DNA from: Dialister sp. UBA6422
GTDB lineage: Bacteria; Bacillota; Negativicutes; Veillonellales; Dialisteraceae
DNA length: 10,340 nt
Assembly (NCBI GenBank): GCA_002439665.1
Contig: DJPC01000022.1
Location: forward strand, 1-10,340
Direction of reading: 5' to 3'
Below, in pieces: positions 1-6,056 of the stretch. The number at the start of each line of letters is the position of its first letter. Position 1 is the stretch's first letter. The notes under the pieces are model-generated. The model did no database searches. It had not been told where the DNA came from and saw only the letters and a program-made list of their open reading frames with translations. The position numbers were made by a program, and so were the translations under genes.

Positions 1-2036
1 ATATCTTCAAAAGTTTCTTTCTTTTCATCTTTTTCACCAGCGGAGAATCCCAATTTACCCATTTTACCCTTCAGGAAATTGGAACCCAAGTTACTGGTCA
101 TGATAATGACGCAGTTAGTAAAGTCTACTGTACGACCCTGACCATCTGTCAAACGGCCATCATCTAATACCTGAAGCAGAATATTGAAGAAATCCATATG
201 TGCTTTTTCAACTTCATCGAACAGAATAACACTATAAGGAGTCTTACGAACAGCATCAGTAAGCTGACCGCCTTCTTCATAGCCTACATATCCTGGAGGC
301 GCACCAACTAGACGAGAGACTTCGTGTTTCTCCATATATTCGGACATATCGAAACGAATCATATTCTTTTCGCTACCAAACATACACTCTGCCAATGCTC
401 TAGCCAGTTCTGTTTTACCTACCCCAGTAGATCCCAAGAACAGGAATGAGCCAATCGGACGTTTCGGATCTTTCATACCAGCACGAGCTCTACGAATGGC
501 AGTAGCTACTGCATGAACAGCTTCCTCTTGTCCTACCACTCTCTTATGAAGTTCGTCTTCCAAATGAAGGAGACGCTGAGAATCACTCTTTTTCAAATTC
601 TGTAGCGGAACGCCTGTCCATTTAGAAACTACTTCAGCCACATCTTCTTCATTGACTACAAGGTTGTCGTGATCTCCGCCTTTCCATGCATTCTTCCGCT
701 GAGCAATTTCAGCTTCCAAATTCTTTGCCTGGTCTCTATAAACAGCTGCTTTTTCAAAATCCTGAGAAGCTACAGCTGCTTCTTTTTCTTTCAGCACAGA
801 ATTCAATTTTTCTTCTTTGTCTTTTAAGTCATCAGGAGTCGAAGAGGCTTCCATACGAACCTTAGCAGCTGCTTCATCGATAACATCAATGGCTTTATCA
901 GGTTGGAAACGATCGGTAATATATCTACCAGAAAGTTCTACCGCAGCTTCAAGAGCTTTATCTGTGATCTTTGCTTTATGGAAAGCTTCATAACGATCAC
1001 GAAGGCCTTTTAGAATTTCCAATGTATCCTTGGCATTTGGTTCGCCTACTTTAACAGGCTGGAAACGACGTTCCAAGGCAGCATCTTTTTCTATGTACTT
1101 CTTATATTCTTTCAGAGTGGTAGCACCAATGCAGCGCAGTTCCCCTCTTGCAAGAGCCGGTTTCATAATATTAGCAGCATCCATGGAACCTTCCGTAGAA
1201 CCAGCACCTACCAAAGTATGAAGTTCATCCACAAAGAGAATCCAATCTTTATGTTTTTTCACTTCTTCCATAACTTTTTTCAGCCGCTCTTCAAATTCCC
1301 CTCTGTACTTTGTCCCTGCTACTACAGAAGACATATTGAGGGAAATAATGTGACAATTCTTGAGAATTTCTGGTACATCATTACTTACAATACGTTGAGC
1401 CAGACCTTCAGCAATAGCAGTTTTACCTACGCCAGGTTCACCAATCAGAACTGGATTGTTTTTATTTCTACGAGATAGGATCTGAATGACCCGATTAATT
1501 TCATCTTTTCTGCCAATAACAGGATCAATCTTGCCTTGTTTTGCTTTTTCATTCAAATCAATTGCAAAATCCTTCATATCTCCTAAGTTAGCATCCCCTT
1601 CGGATTTACCATCCTCCGACAGATATTGATCAAAAGCTTTTTGTAATTTTTCCTGAGTCACGCCAAAGTGTTGTAAAATTTGCATAGCCACACCTTGACC
1701 TTCTCTTAAGATGGCCAAAAGCAAATGCTCAGTACCTACATAAGAGTTACCCAGCTCATTAGCCTCTTCCACAGCCATTTCCAAAACTCTCTTGGTCCTA
1801 GGCGCTACATATACATCTCCTTGACTAAAGAAGCTACCTCTTCCCTCTAGAAGTGGTTCTACAGCTTCTACAGTCACACCTAAAGAGTTCAGAATCTTAC
1901 CACCAGCACTGTCTTTTTCATGGGCAATCCCCAATAGTAAGTGTTCTGTACCTACGTAATCACTGCCCAGTTTTTGTGCTTCTTCAGAAGCAAATTTCCA
2001 AGCATTTTTGACACCATCGGTATATCTATTTTCCAT
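1..2036 (-). CDS. clpC: ATP-dependent Clp protease ATP-binding subunit ClpC (3' end cut by window)
   Basis: Hsp100/AAA+ unfoldase that unfolds substrates and feeds them to ClpP in the cytoplasm. I read 678 codons with no stop; the C-terminal part lies beyond base 1. Domains in order: double Clp-N repeat (about 1-145, with two GTEHLLL motifs at 29-35 and 101-107); D1 AAA+ with Walker A GEPGVGKT (199-206), pore loop KYRG (243-246), Walker B ILFVDE (266-271) and Arg finger ERRF (322-325); coiled-coil M-domain with a UVR-like helix (about 405-455, F427 and R434 matching the M-domain contact residues known in ClpC); D2 with Walker A GSTGVGKT (535-542), pore loop GYVG (582-585) and Walker B VILFDE (603-608). 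The M-domain and N-domain make this ClpC, not ClpB, ClpE or ClpA. The start is the ATG with AAGGAGGG six bases upstream. It is last in a ctsR-mcsA-clpC cluster without mcsB. E31 and E103 match the phosphoarginine-binding glutamates E32/E106 of B. subtilis ClpC. The D2 Walker A has Ser where Pro is usual. Confidence 0.97.
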   Translation of the reverse strand, partial: MENRYTDGVKNAWKFASEEAQKLGSDYVGTEHLLLGIAHEKDSAGGKILNSLGVTVEAVEPLLEGRGSFFSQGDVYVAPRTKRVLEMAVEEANELGNSYVGTEHLLLAILREGQGVAMQILQHFGVTQEKLQKAFDQYLSEDGKSEGDANLGDMKDFAIDLNEKAKQGKIDPVIGRKDEINRVIQILSRRNKNNPVLIGEPGVGKTAIAEGLAQRIVSNDVPEILKNCHIISLNMSSVVAGTKYRGEFEERLKKVMEEVKKHKDWILFVDELHTLVGAGSTEGSMDAANIMKPALARGELRCIGATTLKEYKKYIEKDAALERRFQPVKVGEPNAKDTLEILKGLRDRYEAFHKAKITDKALEAAVELSGRYITDRFQPDKAIDVIDEAAAKVRMEASSTPDDLKDKEEKLNSVLKEKEAAVASQDFEKAAVYRDQAKNLEAEIAQRKNAWKGGDHDNLVVNEEDVAEVVSKWTGVPLQNLKKSDSQRLLHLEDELHKRVVGQEEAVHAVATAIRRARAGMKDPKRPIGSFLFLGSTGVGKTELARALAECMFGSEKNMIRFDMSEYMEKHEVSRLVGAPPGYVGYEEGGQLTDAVRKTPYSVILFDEVEKAHMDFFNILLQVLDDGRLTDGQGRTVDFTNCVIIMTSNLGSNFLKGKMGKLGFSAGEKDEKKETFED

Positions 2037-2042
2037 AAAAAT

Positions 2043-2050
2043 CCCTCCTT
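2043..2050 (-). promoter_or_regulatory. Ribosome binding site of clpC
   Basis: AAGGAGGG on the minus strand, six bases before the clpC ATG at 2036. It is a near-perfect anti-Shine-Dalgarno match and fixes the clpC start. Confidence 0.9.
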
Positions 2051-2073
2051 TTTTGGGATATCTCCTATCTATT

Positions 2074-2103
2074 ATTATAAGAATATAAGAACAAATATGT
2101 GTA
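2074..2103 (-). promoter_or_regulatory. Candidate sigma-A promoter for clpC alone
   Basis: On the minus strand, TACACA (2103-2098; 4/6 match to the -35 consensus), an 18-bp spacer, and a perfect TATAAT -10 (2079-2074). It lies in the 130-bp gap between mcsA and clpC and would give a leader of about 30 bases that holds the clpC RBS. The -10 is strong and the -35 is only fair. It would let clpC be expressed apart from ctsR-mcsA. No CtsR box is visible near it. Confidence 0.45.
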
Positions 2104-2110
2104 AAGATTC

Positions 2111-2138
2111 AAGAAAACATTAGTAATGAACTTTTCTT
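2111..2138. repeat. Bulged hairpin in the mcsA-clpC gap
   Basis: On the + strand AAGAAAA-CATT (2111-2121), loop AGT, then AATG-AAC-TTTTCTT (2125-2138): eleven pairs with a three-base bulge. In the minus-strand transcript it sits just upstream of the candidate clpC promoter and is not followed by a clean U-tract. It is more likely an mRNA processing or stabilising hairpin, or a weak attenuator, than a full terminator. Confidence 0.4.
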
Positions 2139-2166
2139 ATCACCATATTTATATAGAACTATTTCT

Positions 2167-2727
2167 TTATTTTTTGTCTTTATTTTTTAGATCATTGATT
2201 TCATCTCTGATACGAGCTGCTCCTTCATAGTCTTCACGAGAGACACAAGATTTCAGAGCTTTTTCTAATTTATCAAGTTCATGATTTTTACTGCTTGGTC
2301 CATTTTCCAAGCCACCTTCTCTCACTGGAATCTCTTTCTTTGAATCCTCTATAGTTTTTATTTCATTCTCCGATGTCATATGCTTTTTCCCTTCAAAAGC
2401 GGGACGGATCTTTTCACGAAAGGCTGCATAAGAATCTGGGCATCCTCTCAGTCCTGTTTTAAACATAGGGGACTCAGCAGAAATTTCTCTTGTCCTGCTT
2501 TCTTCCATCTGAGGAAATCCCTCAAAAAAGCTTCCCAGCCTATCACTTCCAAAGAAAGATTCTAATGGACTTTTGAACCAATCTCTATCCATGAAATCCA
2601 TGGAACCATCTAATACGCGTTCCTCTGCGGCACATGCTGGGCACAGGTGCCGTTCTATTTTATGTCCATTAATAATTTGTGTCATATGGACAGTCGCTTC
2701 TCTTGCATGACAACGATCACAAAGCAT
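2167..2727 (-). CDS. mcsA: McsA-like zinc-finger/UVR-motif protein with degenerate second zinc site
   Basis: In Bacillus, McsA is the activator and adaptor of the arginine kinase McsB and acts with ClpC and CtsR. The protein is 186 aa, close to the family length. Its N-terminus has zinc site C3-x2-C6 ... C29-x2-C32 inside a well-conserved block. A C-terminal UvrB/UvrC (UVR) helix covers about 150-182. Between them, the family's second CxxC...CxxC knuckle is represented only by residues about 81-104, where GC96PDSY aligns with the usual GCxxCY; the first CxxC pair and the last Cys are gone. I chose the ATG at 2727 (MLCDRC) over an in-frame start 24 bases upstream because AAAGGAG sits seven bases before it. 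The gene starts two bases after the ctsR stop, so the two are translationally coupled. No mcsB follows. The name rests on position, the first zinc site and the UVR motif; McsB-linked function is doubtful. Confidence 0.88.
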   Translation of the reverse strand: MLCDRCHAREATVHMTQIINGHKIERHLCPACAAEERVLDGSMDFMDRDWFKSPLESFFGSDRLGSFFEGFPQMEESRTREISAESPMFKTGLRGCPDSYAAFREKIRPAFEGKKHMTSENEIKTIEDSKKEIPVREGGLENGPSSKNHELDKLEKALKSCVSREDYEGAARIRDEINDLKNKDKK

Positions 2728-2729
2728 CT

Positions 2730-3251
2730 TTATTCTCCTTTCAGGACCCATTCTATACGATGAATCATGGTCTTAGCCGCTTCTTTTCGGTGACTTTCTG
2801 GACAAAATTCCAACATAGTATGAGTCATATTACAAATCAATCGATATTCTTTATCTGACACAATATCATAATCCAAAAGCATCCTAAAATATCCATCCAA
2901 TCCTTTTTCTATAGCTTCAATAGAATTCGGATTTGTCTTTTTGTTATTTATTCTTTTTTCTTCTACCTCTTTGGGTGCTATTTTTAAGGAGTCATGGTAA
3001 GAAGGTAATGCACGAGGTGGTATATTTCGGAGTGCAATCCGAATAAATCCGCCGCTCCCTCTTCTTGACTCCACAATAAACCGATCATTCGGTGTAAATC
3101 GAGTATTAATTACATAAGTGACCTGGGATGGTGCACATTCTAATTGACTGGCCACATCTTTCCTTTTTAGTAACAGTTCATCAGAAGATTGTTTCTGTAG
3201 TAATCCCAAGATAAATTGTTCAATCCGGTCTGATAATATAGCACTATTCAT
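2730..3251 (-). CDS. ctsR: Transcriptional repressor CtsR of class III heat-shock genes
   Basis: CtsR is a dimeric winged-helix repressor that shuts off clp genes and its own operon at normal temperature. The 173-aa protein has the N-terminal winged helix-turn-helix (about 8-72), including CAPSQVTYVINTRFT (39-53) and the wing VESRRGSGGFIRI (60-72). It ends in the C-terminal four-helix region (about 112-173) used for dimerisation and for contact with McsB/ClpC in Bacillus. It is longer than the roughly 154-aa B. subtilis protein, mainly through a charged linker at about 75-112. The wing has GSGG where Bacillus has the GGGG thermosensor loop; R64, the counterpart of the wing arginine phosphorylated by McsB, is kept. 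The ATG at 3251 has AAAGGAG at 3271-3265 with a rather long 13-base spacing, and the only closer alternative, GTG, runs into a stop. It is the first gene of the ctsR-mcsA-clpC cluster. Confidence 0.95.
   Translation of the reverse strand: MNSAILSDRIEQFILGLLQKQSSDELLLKRKDVASQLECAPSQVTYVINTRFTPNDRFIVESRRGSGGFIRIALRNIPPRALPSYHDSLKIAPKEVEEKRINNKKTNPNSIEAIEKGLDGYFRMLLDYDIVSDKEYRLICNMTHTMLEFCPESHRKEAAKTMIHRIEWVLKGE
2735..2741 (-). promoter_or_regulatory. Ribosome binding site deciding the mcsA start
   Basis: AAAGGAG lies inside the last codons of ctsR, seven bases before ATG 2727. The in-frame start further upstream (near 2751) has no such site, so MLCDRC is taken as the true N-terminus. Confidence 0.85.
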
Positions 3252-3301
3252 TTAATAGGTCACGCTCCTTTAACACTATCTAAACCTCATTTCTGTTTAC
3301 T

Positions 3302-3329
3302 ATTATACCTTTAAAAATCAAAAAGTCAA
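3302..3329 (-). promoter_or_regulatory. Sigma-A-type promoter of ctsR-mcsA(-clpC)
   Basis: On the minus strand TTGACT (3329-3324), a 16-bp spacer and a perfect TATAAT (3307-3302). The predicted start point is about 40 bases before the ctsR ATG. The -35 lies within a TTGACT/TTGATT direct repeat with 8-bp pitch, which recalls CtsR half-sites but lacks their 10-bp spacing. A palindrome begins 7 bp upstream of the -35. Confidence 0.8.
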
Positions 3330-3336
3330 TAGTTTA

Positions 3337-3361
3337 TTTAAACTTTTTTAAAAAGTTTAAA
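3337..3361. repeat. 25-bp perfect palindrome upstream of the ctsR promoter (candidate operator)
   Basis: Arms TTTAAACTTTTT and AAAAAGTTTAAA (12 bp each) flank a single central base. Its place just upstream of the -35 suggests a binding site for a dimeric protein. As RNA the stem would be almost all A-U with no U-tract after it, so a terminator is unlikely. The regulator is unknown. Confidence 0.55.
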
Positions 3362-3375
3362 CCAATTTATGCTAT

Positions 3376-3432
3376 CTATATTCCAATCATATAAATCACT
3401 ATGGAGAAAGAATATAAAAGAACTAGCCACAT
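3376..3432 (-). CDS. Possible 18-aa hydrophobic peptide ORF
   Basis: ATG at 3432, TAG at 3378-3376, encoding MWLVLLYSFSIVIYMIGI. AAAGGA lies five bases before the ATG, a believable RBS. The peptide is almost wholly hydrophobic, like small membrane peptides and hydrophobic toxins. However, AT-rich random sequence also encodes hydrophobic residues, and an ORF of this length can arise by chance. A weak upstream promoter-like pair (TTGTCT, 17 bp, TATATG) is compatible with its expression. It is not assignable to any family. Confidence 0.2.
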   Translation of the reverse strand: MWLVLLYSFSIVIYMIGI

Positions 3433-3604
3433 TCTCTTCCTTTCCCCTATGTGATGGAAATACAATAAGAACGCTCAATCATACGATATCTGCTATATTT
3501 ACATATAAAGTCAGAGTTTTTCATAGACAATGGACTAAAAAGATTCCCTCCATAAAAGAACAGCTATAACTCAACCTCCACTACGTATTATATTTTCTTT
3601 AAGA

Positions 3605-3649
3605 TAAAACAAAAAAAGAACCTCCTCATTTTTATAGAAAAGGTTCTTT
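3605..3649 (-). terminator. Rho-independent terminator after recX
   Basis: In the minus-strand transcript AAAGAACCT (3649-3641) pairs over nine bases with AGGTTCTTT (3623-3615) around a 17-base loop. A T-rich run (TTTTTTTGTTTT, 3617-3606) follows directly. It begins about 17 bases after the recX stop and closes the recA-recX transcript. Confidence 0.85.
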
Positions 3650-3666
3650 GTTCAAAAAGTCAAATT

Positions 3667-4155
3667 CTATTCTTCATATATATCAGAAAAGTCAAAGTTC
3701 CTTAAGGCTGTAATAATGGCAGAATGGGAAAATCCACGGCGAGCGAGAAAAGCAGCTGCTCTTCGGTAATCACTAAATAGTTTTGGAGTAACTTCTGCTT
3801 TTCTCTTGAGCAAAGTGACAGCATTCGTTATTTCTTCATCTATAGGAATATGCTGCTCTGTATACAGCCCTTTTTGCTTCATCTTTTGATGAATATAACT
3901 ATCCCCGTATAATCCTTTTTTTCGATAAGCTTCAAAAAGTTCATCTGCCAATGAAAGGTCATCAATAAAATGATAGTACCTTAGTTTGACCAAAGCTTCA
4001 TCAATATCTTTTTCTTGATATTCCCGATCTTTCAGCTTGCGTATCAGTTCTTTTTCACTTTGTTCTCGATAGGAAAGAAGATGCAAAGCTGCTTCATAAC
4101 AAGTCCGATTATTCTTGCGGCTTGTTTTCTGTGTCTTGTTCCGATAATACGCCAT
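3667..4155 (-). CDS. recX: Regulatory protein RecX
   Basis: RecX binds RecA filaments and limits or modulates recombinase activity. The protein is 162 aa and mostly helical, with the repeated three-helix RecX pattern: [19 protein letters not shown] (about 27-45), [27 protein letters not shown] (about 59-85), and a last repeat [19 protein letters not shown] near the C-terminus. The adjacent recA supports the call. I chose ATG 4155; an in-frame TTG two codons upstream is possible. Neither has a clear RBS. The gene overlaps the end of recA by 47 bases in another frame, so it probably depends on recA translation. Its N-terminus is strongly basic, while the overlapping RecA tail is acidic. Confidence 0.92.
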   Translation of the reverse strand: MAYYRNKTQKTSRKNNRTCYEAALHLLSYREQSEKELIRKLKDREYQEKDIDEALVKLRYYHFIDDLSLADELFEAYRKKGLYGDSYIHQKMKQKGLYTEQHIPIDEEITNAVTLLKRKAEVTPKLFSDYRRAAAFLARRGFSHSAIITALRNFDFSDIYEE

Positions 4156-5188
4156 CTTCAAAATGATCCGGTTCTACTACCAATGTATCGCGAATGATTT
4201 TATCAATTTCGGCTTCTACATCAGGATGCTCTCTCAAATATTTCTTAGCTGCTTCACGGCCTTGACTGATGCGACTTCCTTTGTAAGAATACCAAGCACC
4301 ACTCTTTTGAATAATATCCATATTGACTGCAATATCCAAAAGAGTTCCTTCTTTAGAAATCCCTTCACCATACATGATATCAAATTCAGCCACTTTGAAT
4401 GGAGGTGCCACTTTATTTTTAACCACTTTAGCACGAGTGCGGTTACCAATCACTTCAGTCCCATTCTTAATAGGCTCTGCTTTTCTGATTTCAATACGTA
4501 TAGAAGAATAAAATTTTAGCGCACGACCACCAGTAGTTGTTTCTGGATTACCAAACATGACTCCCACTTTTTCGCGAAGCTGATTGATAAAAATAACGAT
4601 AGTTCTGGATTTGCTAATAATACCAGTCAATTTACGAAGAGCCTTACTCATAAGACGGGCTTGAAGTCCAACTGATTGATCACTAATATCCCCCTCAATT
4701 TCTTGTTTGGGTACCAGAGCTGCTACAGAGTCGATAACAATCATATCAACAGCTCCGCTTCGCACCAAAGATTCGCAAATGCTAAGAGCTTGTTCCCCAC
4801 TATCTGGCTGAGAAATCAAAAGGTCTTTGGTATTGACACCTAACCGATGAGCATACATTGGATCTAGCGCATGTTCCGCATCAATGAAAGCTGTAACCCC
4901 TCCCATTTTTTGTGCTTCTGCAATAGCATGAAGTGCCAATGTAGTTTTACCAGAAGATTCCGGCCCAAAGATTTCAATCACTCGGCCTCTAGGATATCCA
5001 CCTACCCCTACAGCAATATCTAATGCCAATGAGCCAGTAGGAATGACCTCAATATCCAATTTATCTCCCATTTCACCTAGTCTCATAATAGAGCCAGCAC
5101 CAAATTCTTTGGTGATTTGTTTCATTGCATTTTCCAATGCTTTCTTTCGATCTAAATTTGTATCTTTTTCTTCCTTATTGCTTGCCAT
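4109..5188 (-). CDS. recA: Recombinase RecA
   Basis: RecA forms ATP-dependent filaments on single-stranded DNA, performs strand exchange in recombinational repair and triggers LexA cleavage. The 359-aa length is typical. Seen are: the N-terminal oligomerisation helix; GPESSGKT Walker A (75-82); the [10 protein letters not shown] block (101-110); Walker B VDMIVIDS (147-154); the L1 region [25 protein letters not shown] (163-187); and the L2/[14 protein letters not shown]...[11 protein letters not shown] block (200-227). An acidic C-terminal tail follows. ATG 5188 is chosen because AAGGAGG lies five bases upstream. The frame is open further upstream to a GTG at 5230, but that GTG has no RBS and would add 14 non-conserved residues. 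A 91-bp gap from the upstream hydrolase leaves room for its own promoter, but I find no good -35/-10 pair and no GAAC-N4-GTTC LexA box. Confidence 0.98.
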   Translation of the reverse strand: MASNKEEKDTNLDRKKALENAMKQITKEFGAGSIMRLGEMGDKLDIEVIPTGSLALDIAVGVGGYPRGRVIEIFGPESSGKTTLALHAIAEAQKMGGVTAFIDAEHALDPMYAHRLGVNTKDLLISQPDSGEQALSICESLVRSGAVDMIVIDSVAALVPKQEIEGDISDQSVGLQARLMSKALRKLTGIISKSRTIVIFINQLREKVGVMFGNPETTTGGRALKFYSSIRIEIRKAEPIKNGTEVIGNRTRAKVVKNKVAPPFKVAEFDIMYGEGISKEGTLLDIAVNMDIIQKSGAWYSYKGSRISQGREAAKKYLREHPDVEAEIDKIIRDTLVVEPDHFEDGVLSEQDTENKPQE

Positions 5189-5279
5189 AAAATCCTCCTT
5201 GGCAGTGAGCGAAAATCCAAGACAGGTCACTCACAGTCACTTGTTTTTTACAGACTATCTATACTTTTACTCTTATATA
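5189..5279 (-). promoter_or_regulatory. recA leader with RBS and competing hairpins
   Basis: The 91-bp gap holds AAGGAGG (5200-5194). It also has a GTGACTGT/GTGACCTGT near-direct repeat and two small stems: GTGAGT with GCTCAC (5234-5229 / 5210-5205), and CTTGG with CCAAG (5221-5217 / 5202-5198). The second stem covers the 5' end of the RBS. The stems interleave, so they would compete. Several AT-rich -10-like hexamers (TATAAT at the end of the upstream gene, TATAGA) lack a matching -35. Confidence 0.35.
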
Positions 5280-5945
5280 TTATAATTCAATGGATTCACC
5301 GGGTCTTACAATAATCACATGGACCCCATTTTCCATAGCTTTCTCTTTAAAAGCTTCCGGATCTTGCGCTATCACTGGCCAGGTATTATAATGCAGCGGA
5401 ATTACATGTTTCGCCTTTAAGAATTTAGCAGCTAAAATAGCATCATCAGGTCCCATGGTATAATTGTCCCCAATAGGTAAAATCGCATAGTCAATATCAT
5501 ATAATTCACCCAAAAGTTTCATATCCCCAAACAGAGCCGTGTCTCCTGAATAATACACAGTAGGTCCATCTTTAAATTGAATAATAAAACCACAAGGTAC
5601 CCCGCCTGCCACTCCGCAACTATGAAGAGCAACTACCATTTTAATAGTACCAAAAGCTCCCTGATACTGTCCTCCCAAGTTCATAGGCTGTACATTGATG
5701 ACCGTTTTAGGGAAAAGAGATAATACTTCTGGAATCGCAATCACTTTAGCCCCTGTTCTATGAGCAATGTGAACTGCATCGCCAAAGTGATCCCCATGAG
5801 CATGAGAAAGGAGAATATAATCACAGGTTACTTTATCCGCTCCAATAGTGGCTTCTCCATTTCCGGTCAAAAATGGATCGAATAATAATTTTTCTTTTCC
5901 TGTATCCAACTTAAAGCAGGCGTGTCCATAAAACTTGTATTTCAT
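5280..5945 (-). CDS. UPF0173-family metal-dependent hydrolase (metallo-beta-lactamase fold)
   Basis: A 221-aa cytosolic protein of the conserved UPF0173 family (YtkL/RomA-like MBL-fold hydrolases) whose physiological substrate is not established. The metal-site motif HAHGDH is at 48-53. Further candidate ligands are H108 (in ALHSCG), D135 (YYSGDT) and H185 (PLHYNTWP), so all expected metallo-beta-lactamase metal ligands are present and the enzyme should be active. The start ATG 5945 has CAGGAGG eight bases upstream. It lies about 110 bp after the ANTAR regulator and 91 bp before recA on the same strand, with no terminator seen on either side. That proximity does not reveal its role. Confidence 0.9.
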   Translation of the reverse strand: MKYKFYGHACFKLDTGKEKLLFDPFLTGNGEATIGADKVTCDYILLSHAHGDHFGDAVHIAHRTGAKVIAIPEVLSLFPKTVINVQPMNLGGQYQGAFGTIKMVVALHSCGVAGGVPCGFIIQFKDGPTVYYSGDTALFGDMKLLGELYDIDYAILPIGDNYTMGPDDAILAAKFLKAKHVIPLHYNTWPVIAQDPEAFKEKAMENGVHVIIVRPGESIEL

Positions 5946-6056
5946 GCTAATTCCTCCTGAGATTACAATGTATATGCCTTGATATAAATATATAGCATAT
6001 AGCAGTTTCCTTGGCTCTTTCTATGGTCATGGAAAAATACCTTATCTCGCCATAGC

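Larger units (their letters stand above)
3252..3666. other. Intergenic region between recX and ctsR, 415 bp
   Basis: This is the longest stretch without a clear gene. From right to left it holds the recA-recX terminator (3649-3605), an AT-rich stretch with no recognisable gene (3604-3433), a possible 18-codon hydrophobic peptide ORF (3432-3376), the palindrome (3361-3337), the ctsR promoter (3329-3302) and the ctsR RBS (3271-3265). A + strand open frame of 66 codons at 3369-3569 has no RBS and no family resemblance, so I do not call it. Confidence 0.7.

Noticed and set aside
3369..3569. Open frame of 66 codons on the + strand in the recX-ctsR gap
   Set aside because: There is no RBS before the ATG, no recognisable family and mixed composition, and it would run opposite to all neighbours across the palindrome edge.
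4163..4519. 118-codon open frame on the + strand inside recA
   Set aside because: It is antisense to highly conserved recA codons, and the sequence has no independent meaning.
5189..5230. Upstream GTG start for recA adding 14 residues
   Set aside because: It has no RBS, the added residues are not RecA-like, and the ATG at 5188 has a strong RBS at ideal spacing.
5863..5880. GGTCAAA heptad resembling a CtsR half-site
   Set aside because: It is a single half-site inside the hydrolase coding region with a poor second heptad.
6021..6055. CTATGG/CCATAG inverted repeat after the response regulator
   Set aside because: The stem is only six pairs with a 23-base loop and no T-tract in the direction of transcription, so it cannot be called a terminator.
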